Part shown: piece after piece, positions 1 through 5,914 of the stretch
How positions within the stretch are numbered: position 1 is the stretch's first letter
Layout of the letters: each line of letters begins with the position of its first letter
Assembly: GCA_900551885.1 (NCBI GenBank)
Contig: URXS01000089.1
Span: forward strand, 1-7,581
Source: an uncultured Oscillibacter sp.
GTDB lineage: Bacteria > Bacillota > Clostridia > Oscillospirales > Oscillospiraceae
Direction: 5' to 3'
Length of the DNA: 7,581 nucleotides
Notes under the pieces: model-generated
The model's input: the letters and a program-made list of their open reading frames with translations, nothing else
Database searches by the model: none
Told to the model about the DNA's origin: nothing
Translations under genes and position numbers: made by a program

Positions 1-59
1 GGAAAGAAAGCAAATTTGCGAGAAATAGGAAATCTAGATTGTATCGGTTACACACAGGG

Positions 60-91
60 CGCCCCGAAAACGATGGTTTTCGGGGCGTTTT
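60..91 (+). terminator. Rho-independent terminator of a gene left of the window
   Basis: A perfect 12-bp stem (60-71 with 76-87, arms starting CGCCCCG and ending CGGGGCG) with a GATG loop is followed by TTTT at 88-91. The T tract lies only on the plus-strand side, so it would stop transcription entering from the left. No gene end is visible in the 59 bases before it, so the gene it serves lies outside the window. Confidence 0.75.
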
Positions 92-143
92 GCTATGTAA
101 AAAGTTCTGGTTTTCGGAGACGGCAGAGTGGCGGCAAGTTATA

Positions 144-164
144 GACCCACACGCAGACCCACAC
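144..164. repeat. Short direct repeat beyond the integrase terminator, candidate arm-type sites
   Basis: GACCCACAC occurs twice, at 144-152 and 156-164, separated by 3 bases, so the copies are 12 bases apart, about one helical turn. It lies just beyond the 3' end and terminator of the integrase gene. Lambda-type integrases with an N-terminal arm-binding domain recognise short direct repeats near the attachment core. That this pair has that role is inference, and no core or second attachment site was identified. Confidence 0.4.
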
Positions 165-169
165 GGGCG

Positions 170-220
170 AAAAAACGCAGCGCACCGGCGGGGAAGTTCG
201 GCTTCCCGACCGGTGCGCTG
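170..220 (-). terminator. Terminator of the integrase operon
   Basis: A long hairpin with outer arms CAGCGCACCGG (178-188) and CCGGTGCGCTG (210-220) and an inner GGGAAG/CTTCCC stem around a TTCGG loop sits 20 bases beyond the integrase stop codon. On the minus strand it is followed by six T (170-175 read as complement), the classic Rho-independent arrangement. On the plus strand only TTT and then TTTCC follow, so it is mainly a minus-strand terminator. Confidence 0.85.
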
Positions 221-240
221 TTTGCTTTCCTTTGAGGCCT

Positions 241-1392
241 TTATCTCACCTGCGCCATGAGACTCCCCATGGTTTGAGCTGCCTCGTCCTGCTTCTGCCT
301 CGTGGTGTGGGTGTAGGTGCGCAGGGTGAACCCAGCGTCGTAGTGGCCCAGCATAGCGGAGACCGTTTTGATGTCCACGCCGTTCTGGAGGGCCAGGGTG
401 GCGAAGGTGTGGCGCAAATCGTGGAACCGGAGATGCTCCAGTCCGGCGTCTTTCAGGATGCGTTGGTGGAGGGTGGCCACGGAGTCCGGGTGGTACATGG
501 CCCCGGTTCGGGAGGAGGGGAAGAGCCATGGGTTGTCCGGGTGCTTGGCGTGTTCCCGGATGAGTAATTCCAACGCTTCCTGTGGGATGGAGATCTGGCG
601 GACGGAGTTCTCTGTCTTGGGGCGGGTGACCACGAGATTGCCTGCTTCATCTTTCGTGGCCTGTTTGCTGACGGAGACGGTCCGCTGCTCCACGTCCAGG
701 TCCTCCCACCGCAGGGCCACCAGTTCGCCTTTGCGGATGCCGCTGACCAACTCCAGATAGAACATAGCCAGGGAATTCCGCCGTTCCGCCGCGTCCAAGT
801 AAGCTTTCAGGTCCTCAGGACGGAGCGTTTTCATCTCCTGGTGCGTGGCTTTTGGCACCACGCACCCGTCGGCGGGATTGCGGATCAGCAGCCGTTCCTT
901 CACCGCCCGGTCCAAGGCGCTGTGGAGCATGGTGTGGACGCCCCGCACGGTGGAGCCGCTGAGACCCGGTTTCTTTTTCTTCTGCTGTTCCCGCGTCCGT
1001 CCGCTTTCCAGAAGGTCCTTGTACAGCTTCTGGATTTCCCGGCTGGTGAGCTTATTCAGCTTGACGTGACCGATCCGGGGAACCGTGTACTGTTCGATCC
1101 CTCTCTTGTAATATCCCTCCGTGGAAGGCCGGATGCTGGGCTTGGCGTACAGTTCGAACCAGAGCCGCAGCCACTCCGCCACGGTGTACTCTCCGGAGCG
1201 GGACACGTCCAGATGTTGGCTTTCGGCGATGGCCACGGCCAGCTTGCTCTTGACCTCCGCCTGGGTCCTGCCCAGCACGTTCTTGATGATTCGCTTGCCA
1301 TCTTGATCGTACCCGGCGGTGTACCGTCCTTCCCAGCGGCCATCCTTTCGCTTTCGGATGTTGCCTTCTCCATTGGCCCTACGCTTTGCCAT
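241..1392 (-). CDS. int: Tyrosine recombinase / phage-type integrase
   Basis: A 383-residue site-specific recombinase that would integrate or excise a mobile element by cutting DNA through a 3'-phosphotyrosine. The N-terminus (about 1-65, basic, with KDGRWEGRYTAGYD) fits an AP2-like arm-DNA-binding domain. Residues about 70-165 form the helical core-binding domain. The catalytic domain shows the full set: R220 (GIRKGEL), K259 (RPKTENS), H324 and R327 (HDLRH), H350 (LGH) and nucleophile Y360 (TYTH). Length is normal for Tn916/phage-type integrases and nothing is broken, so it should be active. AAGGAGGG at 1400-1407 (complement) supports the ATG at 1390-1392, which overlaps the stop of the upstream gene by one base. 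No relaxase, replication gene or recognisable excisionase accompanies it here, so the extent of its element is unknown. Confidence 0.95.
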   Translation of the reverse strand: MAKRRANGEGNIRKRKDGRWEGRYTAGYDQDGKRIIKNVLGRTQAEVKSKLAVAIAESQHLDVSRSGEYTVAEWLRLWFELYAKPSIRPSTEGYYKRGIEQYTVPRIGHVKLNKLTSREIQKLYKDLLESGRTREQQKKKKPGLSGSTVRGVHTMLHSALDRAVKERLLIRNPADGCVVPKATHQEMKTLRPEDLKAYLDAAERRNSLAMFYLELVSGIRKGELVALRWEDLDVEQRTVSVSKQATKDEAGNLVVTRPKTENSVRQISIPQEALELLIREHAKHPDNPWLFPSSRTGAMYHPDSVATLHQRILKDAGLEHLRFHDLRHTFATLALQNGVDIKTVSAMLGHYDAGFTLRTYTHTTRQKQDEAAQTMGSLMAQVR

Positions 1393-1697
1393 TACTGCTC
1401 CCTCCTTTGCTGGAGGGCCTTGCAGGCCCGCTGCTCCTCATCGTCGTCGAAGGAGTAGGAGGGAGCCAGCTCCGCCGCGATGCCCAGGCCTAGTTTCAAT
1501 CCAGAGAGGAAACTTTCCAGAGAGGTCTCATCCAGCAGTTCGTTCTCCAGGTCCGCCAGTTTCAGCAACTGCTCCTGCCCCCGTCGGTCTAGCGCTTGCC
1601 GGAGGTCGTGCTCGACTTCCCCGATTTGCTTTTTGACCTCCCGGCACTCTGGCTCCTTGCAGAACCGCTGGTGCAGGGCCATCATGTAATCCCGCAT
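1392..1697 (-). CDS. Small helical DUF6809-like protein, integrase partner gene
   Basis: A predicted protein of about 101 residues, almost entirely helical and charged, with a Cys pair near the start (RFCKEPECREVKKQ), heptad-like leucines in the middle, and a motif resembling LADLENELLDETSLESFLSGLKLGLGI. The size, helix layout and the ExSFxxGxKLG-like segment resemble DUF6809 family proteins found in mobile elements of clostridia; this is recognition by eye. Its function is unknown; a DNA-binding or excision-helper role is only inferred from its place. Its TAA stop shares a base with the integrase ATG, so the two are probably translationally coupled. A GTG at 1706 would add three residues, but it begins inside the ribosome binding site, so the ATG at 1697 is preferred. 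No convincing promoter was seen upstream. Confidence 0.75.
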   Translation of the reverse strand: MRDYMMALHQRFCKEPECREVKKQIGEVEHDLRQALDRRGQEQLLKLADLENELLDETSLESFLSGLKLGLGIAAELAPSYSFDDDEEQRACKALQQRREQ

Positions 1698-1705
1698 GTG
1701 TGCCA

Positions 1706-1710
1706 CCTCC
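1706..1710 (-). promoter_or_regulatory. Ribosome binding site deciding the start of the small integrase-operon gene
   Basis: GGAGG on the minus strand (1710 down to 1706), within GAGGAGG, is 8 bases from the ATG at 1697-1695. The alternative GTG starts on the last G of this site and so cannot be served by it. Confidence 0.7.
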
Positions 1711-1819
1711 TCTATTCAGCGACACACAATACCCTATCTTGCAGAGAATAGCCAGGGCAAAGCCAACGAGTTATCAGAAATTTAAGAACTGTTCGGGCGG
1801 CGATTTCTTTCAGCTCTTT

Positions 1820-1838
1820 TCTTTGATTAGCGACGCAA
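1820..1838. repeat. Left copy of a 19-20 base repeat
   Basis: TCTTTGAT followed by TAGCGACGCAA. The same sequence with one extra A after TCTTTGAT is at 7377-7396 in the same orientation. Partial similarity continues to the right (AGACGATGG here, GGACCATCC there). The two copies bracket the carboxypeptidase, lipoprotein and two-component genes. Confidence 0.7.
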
Positions 1839-1881
1839 AGACGATGGCAGGTTGAACATCTTCCTGCTTATGAACAAAAGA

Positions 1882-1925
1882 CAGCACAGGCTCCCTATGG
1901 GGAGAAGCAAGAACGCCTGTTGCTG
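1882..1925. other. Bulged stem-loop 1 of the structured stretch
   Basis: CAGCACAGGC (1882-1891) pairs with GCCTGTTGCTG (1915-1925) with one bulged base. Inside it TCCC (1892-1895) pairs with GGGA (1900-1903) around a TATG loop. The two-level fold is longer than expected for random intergenic DNA. It could be an RNA structure in the carboxypeptidase 3' untranslated region or part of a dispersed palindromic element. Confidence 0.4.
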
Positions 1926-1944
1926 CTCCGCTGATCCGCTGGGA

Positions 1945-1985
1945 CTGCCTGCACATTTCCGGGCGGAGAGCGGCCGGTGCGGCAG
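1945..1985. other. Bulged stem-loop 2 of the structured stretch
   Basis: CTGCCTGCAC (1945-1954) pairs with GTGCGGCAG (1977-1985), nine pairs with one bulged T. The loop region contains CCGG at both ends (1959-1962 and 1974-1977), which may extend the fold. It lies 19 bases after stem-loop 1, and both have one bulge, so the pair may be a single structural unit. Confidence 0.4.
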
Positions 1986-2055
1986 ATAAATATCCTCTTT
2001 TCACGCAGCCCAAAAATATGCCGTTGGTGCCAGGCGATCCTGCCCCGAAATGCCG

Positions 2056-2910
2056 TTAAGCAAGGTCCTCCATCAAATACTCCTCCAGGCATAGATGCTG
2101 CTCCGTGATCGCCGCTGCGGCTTCTGTGCCCACATAGCGGTAATGCCAGGGCTCGTAACCGATGCCGGTGAGGTCGCTTTTGTCCGTGGGATAGCGGAGG
2201 ATGAACCCGTATTCGGCGCAGTGTTCCATCAGCCATTGCTGGACCGGTGTCTGCTCCTGTTTTTCATCCAGGATCTGATACGACGTATCCACGATATCCA
2301 CCGCCAGGGCGGTCTCGTGCTCGCTGGTGCCGGGGCGGGCCACCCAGCGGGCAGCCTCCTTTTCGGCCGTTTCGGGAGCGTAGCCCTGCTGCAAGAGCGT
2401 GTCCAGCTTTTTTTCAAACAGCTCCTCCTGTTTGGCCCGCGTGCGGTAGGAGGAGCAGATCGTCGGCTCCAGACCCGCCGCCCGGCAGTCGTCCATCATC
2501 TGCTGCAAGGAGGGATAGGCCCTGCTGTCAATGGCGTGGCCGCCCCGCAGCGCGGTCAGCTCCGGGACCTGAAAATCCTCCGGCAGGGGGTGTTCCGCAT
2601 TGACCAGCAGCAGTTCCCAGGAATCCGCATCGGCCTGATCGGAGGTTTGCACCGGAGGATCGGGACTTTCGGCAGACGTAATGGGCTCCTGAATGATCTG
2701 CGCAGGCAGACTGGCTTGTTTATCTGTCTGGGGCAGCGGGGTTGCGGCTCGGGTGCCGCCCAGCAGAAACCCGCTTCCGAACAGCAGCAGCCCCAGCAGA
2801 GTCAGCGGCAGGAGCCGCCGGGACCGTCTGCGGCGCCGCTGCGAAAAAGGCTTCCCTTTGGGCAGGAAGCGATCTCGCGTTTGAGCAGAAGTTTGCGAAT
2901 AACGGGCCAT
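2056..2910 (-). CDS. VanY-type D-alanyl-D-alanine carboxypeptidase, membrane-anchored (peptidase M15)
   Basis: A 284-residue zinc peptidase expected to remove the terminal D-Ala from peptidoglycan stem peptides outside the membrane. The N-terminus is very basic (five Arg in a row near 25-29), followed by one membrane segment at about 33-52 and a flexible Pro/Gln/Ser-rich linker to about 95, a type II anchor with the enzyme outside. The M15B domain spans about 100-284 with SSYRT (153-157), SEHETALAVDI giving His198 and Asp205, and EPWHYRYVG giving His256, the expected zinc ligands. The ATG at 2910 is chosen because AGAAAGGGG lies 8 bases upstream and directly precedes the basic/membrane signal; the frame stays open to 3318 but those extra codons look non-coding. 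VanY proteins can support glycopeptide resistance, but no vanH, vanA-type ligase or vanX is present, so a general cell-wall role is more likely. Confidence 0.92.
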   Translation of the reverse strand: MARYSQTSAQTRDRFLPKGKPFSQRRRRRSRRLLPLTLLGLLLFGSGFLLGGTRAATPLPQTDKQASLPAQIIQEPITSAESPDPPVQTSDQADADSWELLLVNAEHPLPEDFQVPELTALRGGHAIDSRAYPSLQQMMDDCRAAGLEPTICSSYRTRAKQEELFEKKLDTLLQQGYAPETAEKEAARWVARPGTSEHETALAVDIVDTSYQILDEKQEQTPVQQWLMEHCAEYGFILRYPTDKSDLTGIGYEPWHYRYVGTEAAAAITEQHLCLEEYLMEDLA

Positions 2911-3083
2911 GTGGGGCGCCCCTTTCTGATTGGATTCTTGTCCCCCACCGTACGGCCCGGTTCCCTCAGAATTCCCTCCTTTTTGCATCCCTTTTCCATC
3001 ATCCGTCAGGACGCGCTCCCGCTGCGGAGAAAGGCGGACATCCATGATGACCCGGGTAAAACCTTTTCGGCCCTTCAAACGTC

Positions 3084-3089
3084 TATAAT
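3084..3089 (+). promoter_or_regulatory. Candidate -10 box for the first lipoprotein gene
   Basis: A perfect TATAAT lies 54 bases before the lipoprotein start in the intergenic region between divergent genes. No good -35 is found at 16-18 bases upstream (the sequence there is ACCTTTT-like), so it may need an activator or be coincidental. Confidence 0.4.
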
Positions 3090-3143
3090 CAGAGACCGCC
3101 GCAGAAGCGCCGGCCATTCCATACCAGAAAGGACCAGGTAAAA

Positions 3144-3707
3144 ATGAAAAAACGCTTGAGATCGGCGCTGCTGTTGGCAGCGGTGCTCTGCCTGCTGGCC
3201 GGCTGCGGCCAGAGCAAAACAACTTCGGAGGACGCCGCCGGAGATGGTCGGCAGTCCGGGCAAATGACGACCGGGCAGACGGATCCCGCGGAAGAGTCGA
3301 CTGCGGAAAAAGACGCATCGGCTGCGGAGGAGCCGGCTGATGCGCCTTCTCGGGAGGAGACCTACACGGACAATTTTTCCGTGGATGAAGAAGCCGCCGC
3401 GGCCTTTGCGGAGAAGATCCGGACCGCTGTGGCGGACAAGGATCTGGAAGGTCTGGCGGACCTGATGGCGTTTCCCAACTATGTGGGCTTCCCGGATGAG
3501 CCGGCGTTCGTGGACACCCGGGAAGAATTCCTGGAGCTGGGCGCCGATCGGGTCTTCACGGAGGAGATGATGACGGAGATCAGCACCGCGGACACTTCCG
3601 CTCTGGAGCCCAGCCAGGCGGGCTTCATCCTGTCCGCCAGCGGATGTCCCAATATCGTCTTCGGCGTGGCCGAGGGCCGTCTGGCCATCGTGGGCATCAA
3701 CTACTGA
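3144..3707 (+). CDS. Secreted lipoprotein of unknown function
   Basis: A 187-residue predicted lipoprotein on the outer face of the membrane. It has a basic start (MKKRLR), a hydrophobic stretch and the lipobox LAGC with lipidated Cys21. Residues about 22-75 are an acidic Ser/Ala/Glu-rich linker of low complexity. A compact domain follows (about 78-187): a helix (EEAAAAFAEKIRTAVADKDLEGL), a segment with FPNYVGFPDEPAF, and two strands ending IVFGVAEGRLAIVGINY. This helix-then-strands order resembles small NTF2-like or DUF-type lipoprotein domains, but I do not recognise the family. AAAGGA at 3128-3133 lies 10 bases from the ATG. It is divergent from the carboxypeptidase gene and has its own terminator before the two-component operon, so it is a separate transcript. 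Envelope sensing or wall maintenance is only suggested by the neighbours. Confidence 0.85.
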   Translation: MKKRLRSALLLAAVLCLLAGCGQSKTTSEDAAGDGRQSGQMTTGQTDPAEESTAEKDASAAEEPADAPSREETYTDNFSVDEEAAAAFAEKIRTAVADKDLEGLADLMAFPNYVGFPDEPAFVDTREEFLELGADRVFTEEMMTEISTADTSALEPSQAGFILSASGCPNIVFGVAEGRLAIVGINY

Positions 3708-3730
3708 CGCATTTTCCCATAGGGCGGGAA

Positions 3731-3761
3731 CGGCGCCCGCCGTGCGGCGGGCGCCGTTTTT
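3731..3761 (+). terminator. Terminator of the first lipoprotein gene
   Basis: CGGCGCCCGC (3731-3740) pairs with GCGGGCGCCG (3747-3756), closing around CGTGCG, followed by TTTTT (3757-3761). It sits 23 bases after the stop codon and separates the lipoprotein gene from the two-component operon. Confidence 0.9.
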
Positions 3762-3762
3762 C

Positions 3763-3789
3763 TTGCGCGGCGGTGTTCTGTCATATGAT
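3763..3789 (+). promoter_or_regulatory. Candidate promoter of the two-component operon
   Basis: TATGAT at 3784-3789 is a good -10 box. The best -35 is TTGCGC at 3763-3768 with a short 15-base spacer, overlapping the end of the preceding terminator. It lies about 55 bases before the response regulator start. The suboptimal spacer lowers confidence. Confidence 0.4.
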
Positions 3790-3842
3790 GATGCAAAAAC
3801 GATGGCACAGGCTGCTACCATCAGAAAAAAGGAGATGAGCGC

Positions 3843-4499
3843 GTGAACAAGATCCTGATCGCCGAGGATGAGGTAGCCATTGCCAACCTGGTCCGCACCG
3901 TACTGACCGACGCGGGCTACCGCTGCGTCTGGGCGCCGGACGGGACTCAGGCGGCGGACCTGCTGGAGCGGGAGCCCTTCGATCTGGCGCTGCTGGACAT
4001 CATGCTGCCCGGCGCCGACGGATATGAGCTGCTGGACTACTGCAAGACCCTGGAAGTCCCCGTGATCTTTCTCACCGCCCGGGGCGAAGTGGAGGACCGG
4101 GTCCGGGGCCTGCGCCGGGGCGCGGAGGACTATCTGCCAAAGCCCTTTGCCCTGCCGGAGCTGCTGGCCCGGGTGGAGACGGTGCTGCGCCGCTGTGGCA
4201 AGGGGGAGCAGGTGCTGCGCCTGGAGCCGGACATCGAGATCGATCCCGCCGCCCGGGTGGTCCGCAAAGGCGGCCGGCCGGTGGCCCTGACCGCCAAGGA
4301 GTTCGATCTGCTGGTGTTGTTCGTTCAAAACAAAAATGTGGCCCTCTGCCGGGACCGGATCTTTGAGCGGGTGTGGAACGAGGAATATCTGGGCGACAGC
4401 CGCACCGTGGACCTCCATGTCCAGCGGATGCGGAAGAAACTGGGACTGGAGGAGCGGCTGACGGCGGTTTACAAGATCGGCTATCGATTGGAGGGATAA
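3843..4499 (+). CDS. Response regulator, OmpR/PhoB family
   Basis: A 218-residue cytoplasmic transcription factor activated by phosphorylation. The receiver domain (about 2-115) has the acidic pocket E8/D9, phosphoacceptor D52 (LLDIMLPG), T78 (FLTAR) and K100 (LPKPF), all intact. The winged-helix domain (about 125-218) has the typical LTAKEFDLL start, a recognition helix in SRTVDLHVQRMRKKL and the closing hairpin YKIGYRLEG. Start is GTG: AAGGAG ending at 3834 lies 8 bases before it, while an ATG at 3835 reads into a stop after three codons. The kinase gene begins six bases after its stop, so they form a matched pair. It may regulate its own operon and the nearby lipoprotein and carboxypeptidase genes, but no regulator-binding repeats were identified with confidence. 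Similarity to VanR is only at family level. Confidence 0.95.
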   Translation: MNKILIAEDEVAIANLVRTVLTDAGYRCVWAPDGTQAADLLEREPFDLALLDIMLPGADGYELLDYCKTLEVPVIFLTARGEVEDRVRGLRRGAEDYLPKPFALPELLARVETVLRRCGKGEQVLRLEPDIEIDPAARVVRKGGRPVALTAKEFDLLVLFVQNKNVALCRDRIFERVWNEEYLGDSRTVDLHVQRMRKKLGLEERLTAVYKIGYRLEG

Positions 4500-4504
4500 A
4501 GCCT

Positions 4505-5914
4505 TTGCGTCTTTTCTGGAAGCTGTTTTGCAGCATGGTGGCTCTGGCGACGCTCGCCTGCTCCGTGGTGGGGTTCCTGCTGATCGACGGACAGTTCCGC
4601 GCCGGGATGAGCGCCCAGGCGGAGGTGGTGGTGACCGAGCACCTGATCCTGCGCCGCATGCTGCTGCGGGAGATGCAGTTTTCCCGGGGACTCGGCCGGG
4701 CGGATGTGGTGGAACTGGCGGAGGACACTGCCGCATCCCTCAGCCGCGGCGGCATCTGCTTCCGCCTCAGCGATGGGGAGGACCGGACGCTCTCCGGCGA
4801 TCCCCTGCCCGCAGGGTCCCGCCTGACCTCCGCCCTGGCGGAAACCCAGATGGGCTGGGAGATCCTGCAGGCAGACGGCCATTTCTATCTCCATGCGGCG
4901 AGCCCCATTGCGGTGGAAGCGGAGATCATTTACCTGGAAAATTGGCGGGAGGCGGACGATCTGTTTTCCTCCAGGCAGAGCCAGTACAATGTGTTTTTCT
5001 ACCTGCTGCTGGGGCTGATCCTGGCGTCGGCCCTGGCGGCCGCGGCGGTGAGCGCCTGGATCACCCGGCCCCTGGGACGGCTGTCCGAAGCTGCGCGGCA
5101 GATGGCCGCCGGAGAACTTTCCCGCCGGGTGGAGGCCAGGGGAGACGATGAGGTGGGACAGCTGTCCCGGGATTTCAACCAGATGGCGGAACGGCTGGAA
5201 CGACATGTAGACGAGCTGACGGATACCGCCCGCCGACAGGAGGACTTCCTCCACGCCTTTGCCCATGAGACCAAGACGCCGCTGACATCCATCATCGGCT
5301 ACGCCGAGCTGCTGCTCTCCCGGCCCGCCCAGCCCCAACTGGTGCAGGACAGCGCCGCCTGCATTTTCCGGGAGGGGCGGCGGCTGGAGAGCCTGTCTCA
5401 CAAGCTGCTGGATCTGTTCGTACTGGAGAAGGGCGGATTTTCCCCGCGCCGGGTGGAGATGGCGCCCTTTTTGGAGCGGGTGGCCGATGTGCTGCGCCCG
5501 ACGCTGGAACAGGCGGACATCTGCCTGGAGGTGCGGATCCTGCCCGGTACGGCGGCGCTGGAGCCGGACCTGATGGAATCCGTCTGCCTGAACCTGCTGG
5601 ACAACGCCCGCAAGGCCGTGGAGGCCGGCGGACATATCCTTCTGGAAGGAGCCCCCGCGGAGGACGGCTACCGCATTCAGGTGTCGGATGACGGCAGAGG
5701 CATCCCGCCGGAGGAATTGGGCCGGATCATGGAGCCGTTTTACATGGTGGACAAATCCCGCTCCCGGGCCCAGGGCGGCGCGGGCCTGGGATTGACGGTG
5801 TGCCGGCGGATCGTGGCGCTCCACGGCGGCAGACTGGAATTTGAGAGCGCATTGGGCCAGGGCACCCGGGTCAGCGTTTACCTGAAAGGAGGCGGCGGAG
5901 CTTGCAGCGGCTGA
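4505..5914 (+). CDS. Membrane sensor histidine kinase with HAMP domain
   Basis: A 469-residue kinase that would autophosphorylate and pass phosphate to the response regulator encoded just before it. Two membrane segments (about 7-27 and 164-185) enclose a sensor domain of about 135 residues outside the cell that I do not recognise. A HAMP linker (about 186-238, ITRPLGRLSEAARQMAAGE) leads to the HisKA helix with FAHETKTPL, phosphorylated His254. The ATPase has the N box (NLLDNARKA, Asn363 and Asn367), G1 (DDGRGI, 395-400), an F-box-like MEPFYMVDKSRSR stretch and G2 (GGAGLGL, 424-430). All catalytic motifs are present. The start is TTG at 4505, 9 bases after GGAGGG (4490-4495); the next ATG would cut into the first membrane helix. 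The end overlaps the next gene by 13 bases. Confidence 0.94.
   Translation: MRLFWKLFCSMVALATLACSVVGFLLIDGQFRAGMSAQAEVVVTEHLILRRMLLREMQFSRGLGRADVVELAEDTAASLSRGGICFRLSDGEDRTLSGDPLPAGSRLTSALAETQMGWEILQADGHFYLHAASPIAVEAEIIYLENWREADDLFSSRQSQYNVFFYLLLGLILASALAAAAVSAWITRPLGRLSEAARQMAAGELSRRVEARGDDEVGQLSRDFNQMAERLERHVDELTDTARRQEDFLHAFAHETKTPLTSIIGYAELLLSRPAQPQLVQDSAACIFREGRRLESLSHKLLDLFVLEKGGFSPRRVEMAPFLERVADVLRPTLEQADICLEVRILPGTAALEPDLMESVCLNLLDNARKAVEAGGHILLEGAPAEDGYRIQVSDDGRGIPPEELGRIMEPFYMVDKSRSRAQGGAGLGLTVCRRIVALHGGRLEFESALGQGTRVSVYLKGGGGACSG

Larger units (their letters stand above)
1698..2055. other. Gene-free structured stretch between the integrase and carboxypeptidase genes
   Basis: These roughly 360 bases lack a convincing gene. 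They contain one copy of a 19-20 base repeat (1820-1838) and two bulged stem-loops (1882-1925 and 1945-1985). On the minus strand this is the 3' flank of the carboxypeptidase gene. A minus-strand frame is open over about 67 codons (1810-2013) but has only a TTG start and no ribosome binding site. No T-tract terminator was found here for either the carboxypeptidase or the integrase side. Confidence 0.5.

Noticed and set aside
1..140. A tRNA gene or obvious attachment core at the left end
   Set aside because: No cloverleaf, T-loop or acceptor pairing was found, and no sequence here recurs clearly elsewhere in the window.
1810..2013. Small minus-strand protein of 67 residues in the structured stretch
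   Set aside because: It has only a TTG start, no ribosome binding site and no domain, and overlaps two stem-loops; better explained as a non-coding element, reported as such.
2913..2922. GGGGCGCCCC palindrome between ribosome binding site and start of the carboxypeptidase gene
   Set aside because: A 10-base palindrome without a loop can form only about three pairs as a hairpin, and in GC-rich DNA it is not notable enough to claim translational control.
2095..3141. Plus-strand open frame of 348 codons opposite the carboxypeptidase
   Set aside because: The minus strand shows the complete M15 active site and a membrane anchor; the plus frame is a shadow.
2911..3318. N-terminal extension of the carboxypeptidase by up to 136 residues
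   Set aside because: The extra codons give low-complexity sequence, overlap the divergent lipoprotein gene and its candidate promoter, and would bury the membrane anchor; the ATG at 2910 has a ribosome binding site.
3075..4736. Long minus-strand open frame of 553 codons opposite the lipoprotein and response regulator
   Set aside because: Composition is Pro/Arg/Gly/Gln-rich with no recognisable domain, and it runs opposite two well-supported genes and a strong terminator; it is a product of GC-rich third positions.
4481..5824. Minus-strand open frame of 447 codons opposite the histidine kinase
   Set aside because: The plus strand carries all kinase motifs; the antisense translation is His/Gln/Arg-rich without domains and has no ribosome binding site that stands out.
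2056..5914. Complete glycopeptide resistance (van) cluster
   Set aside because: Only a VanY-type peptidase and a generic two-component pair are present; no VanH, ligase or VanX gene is seen.
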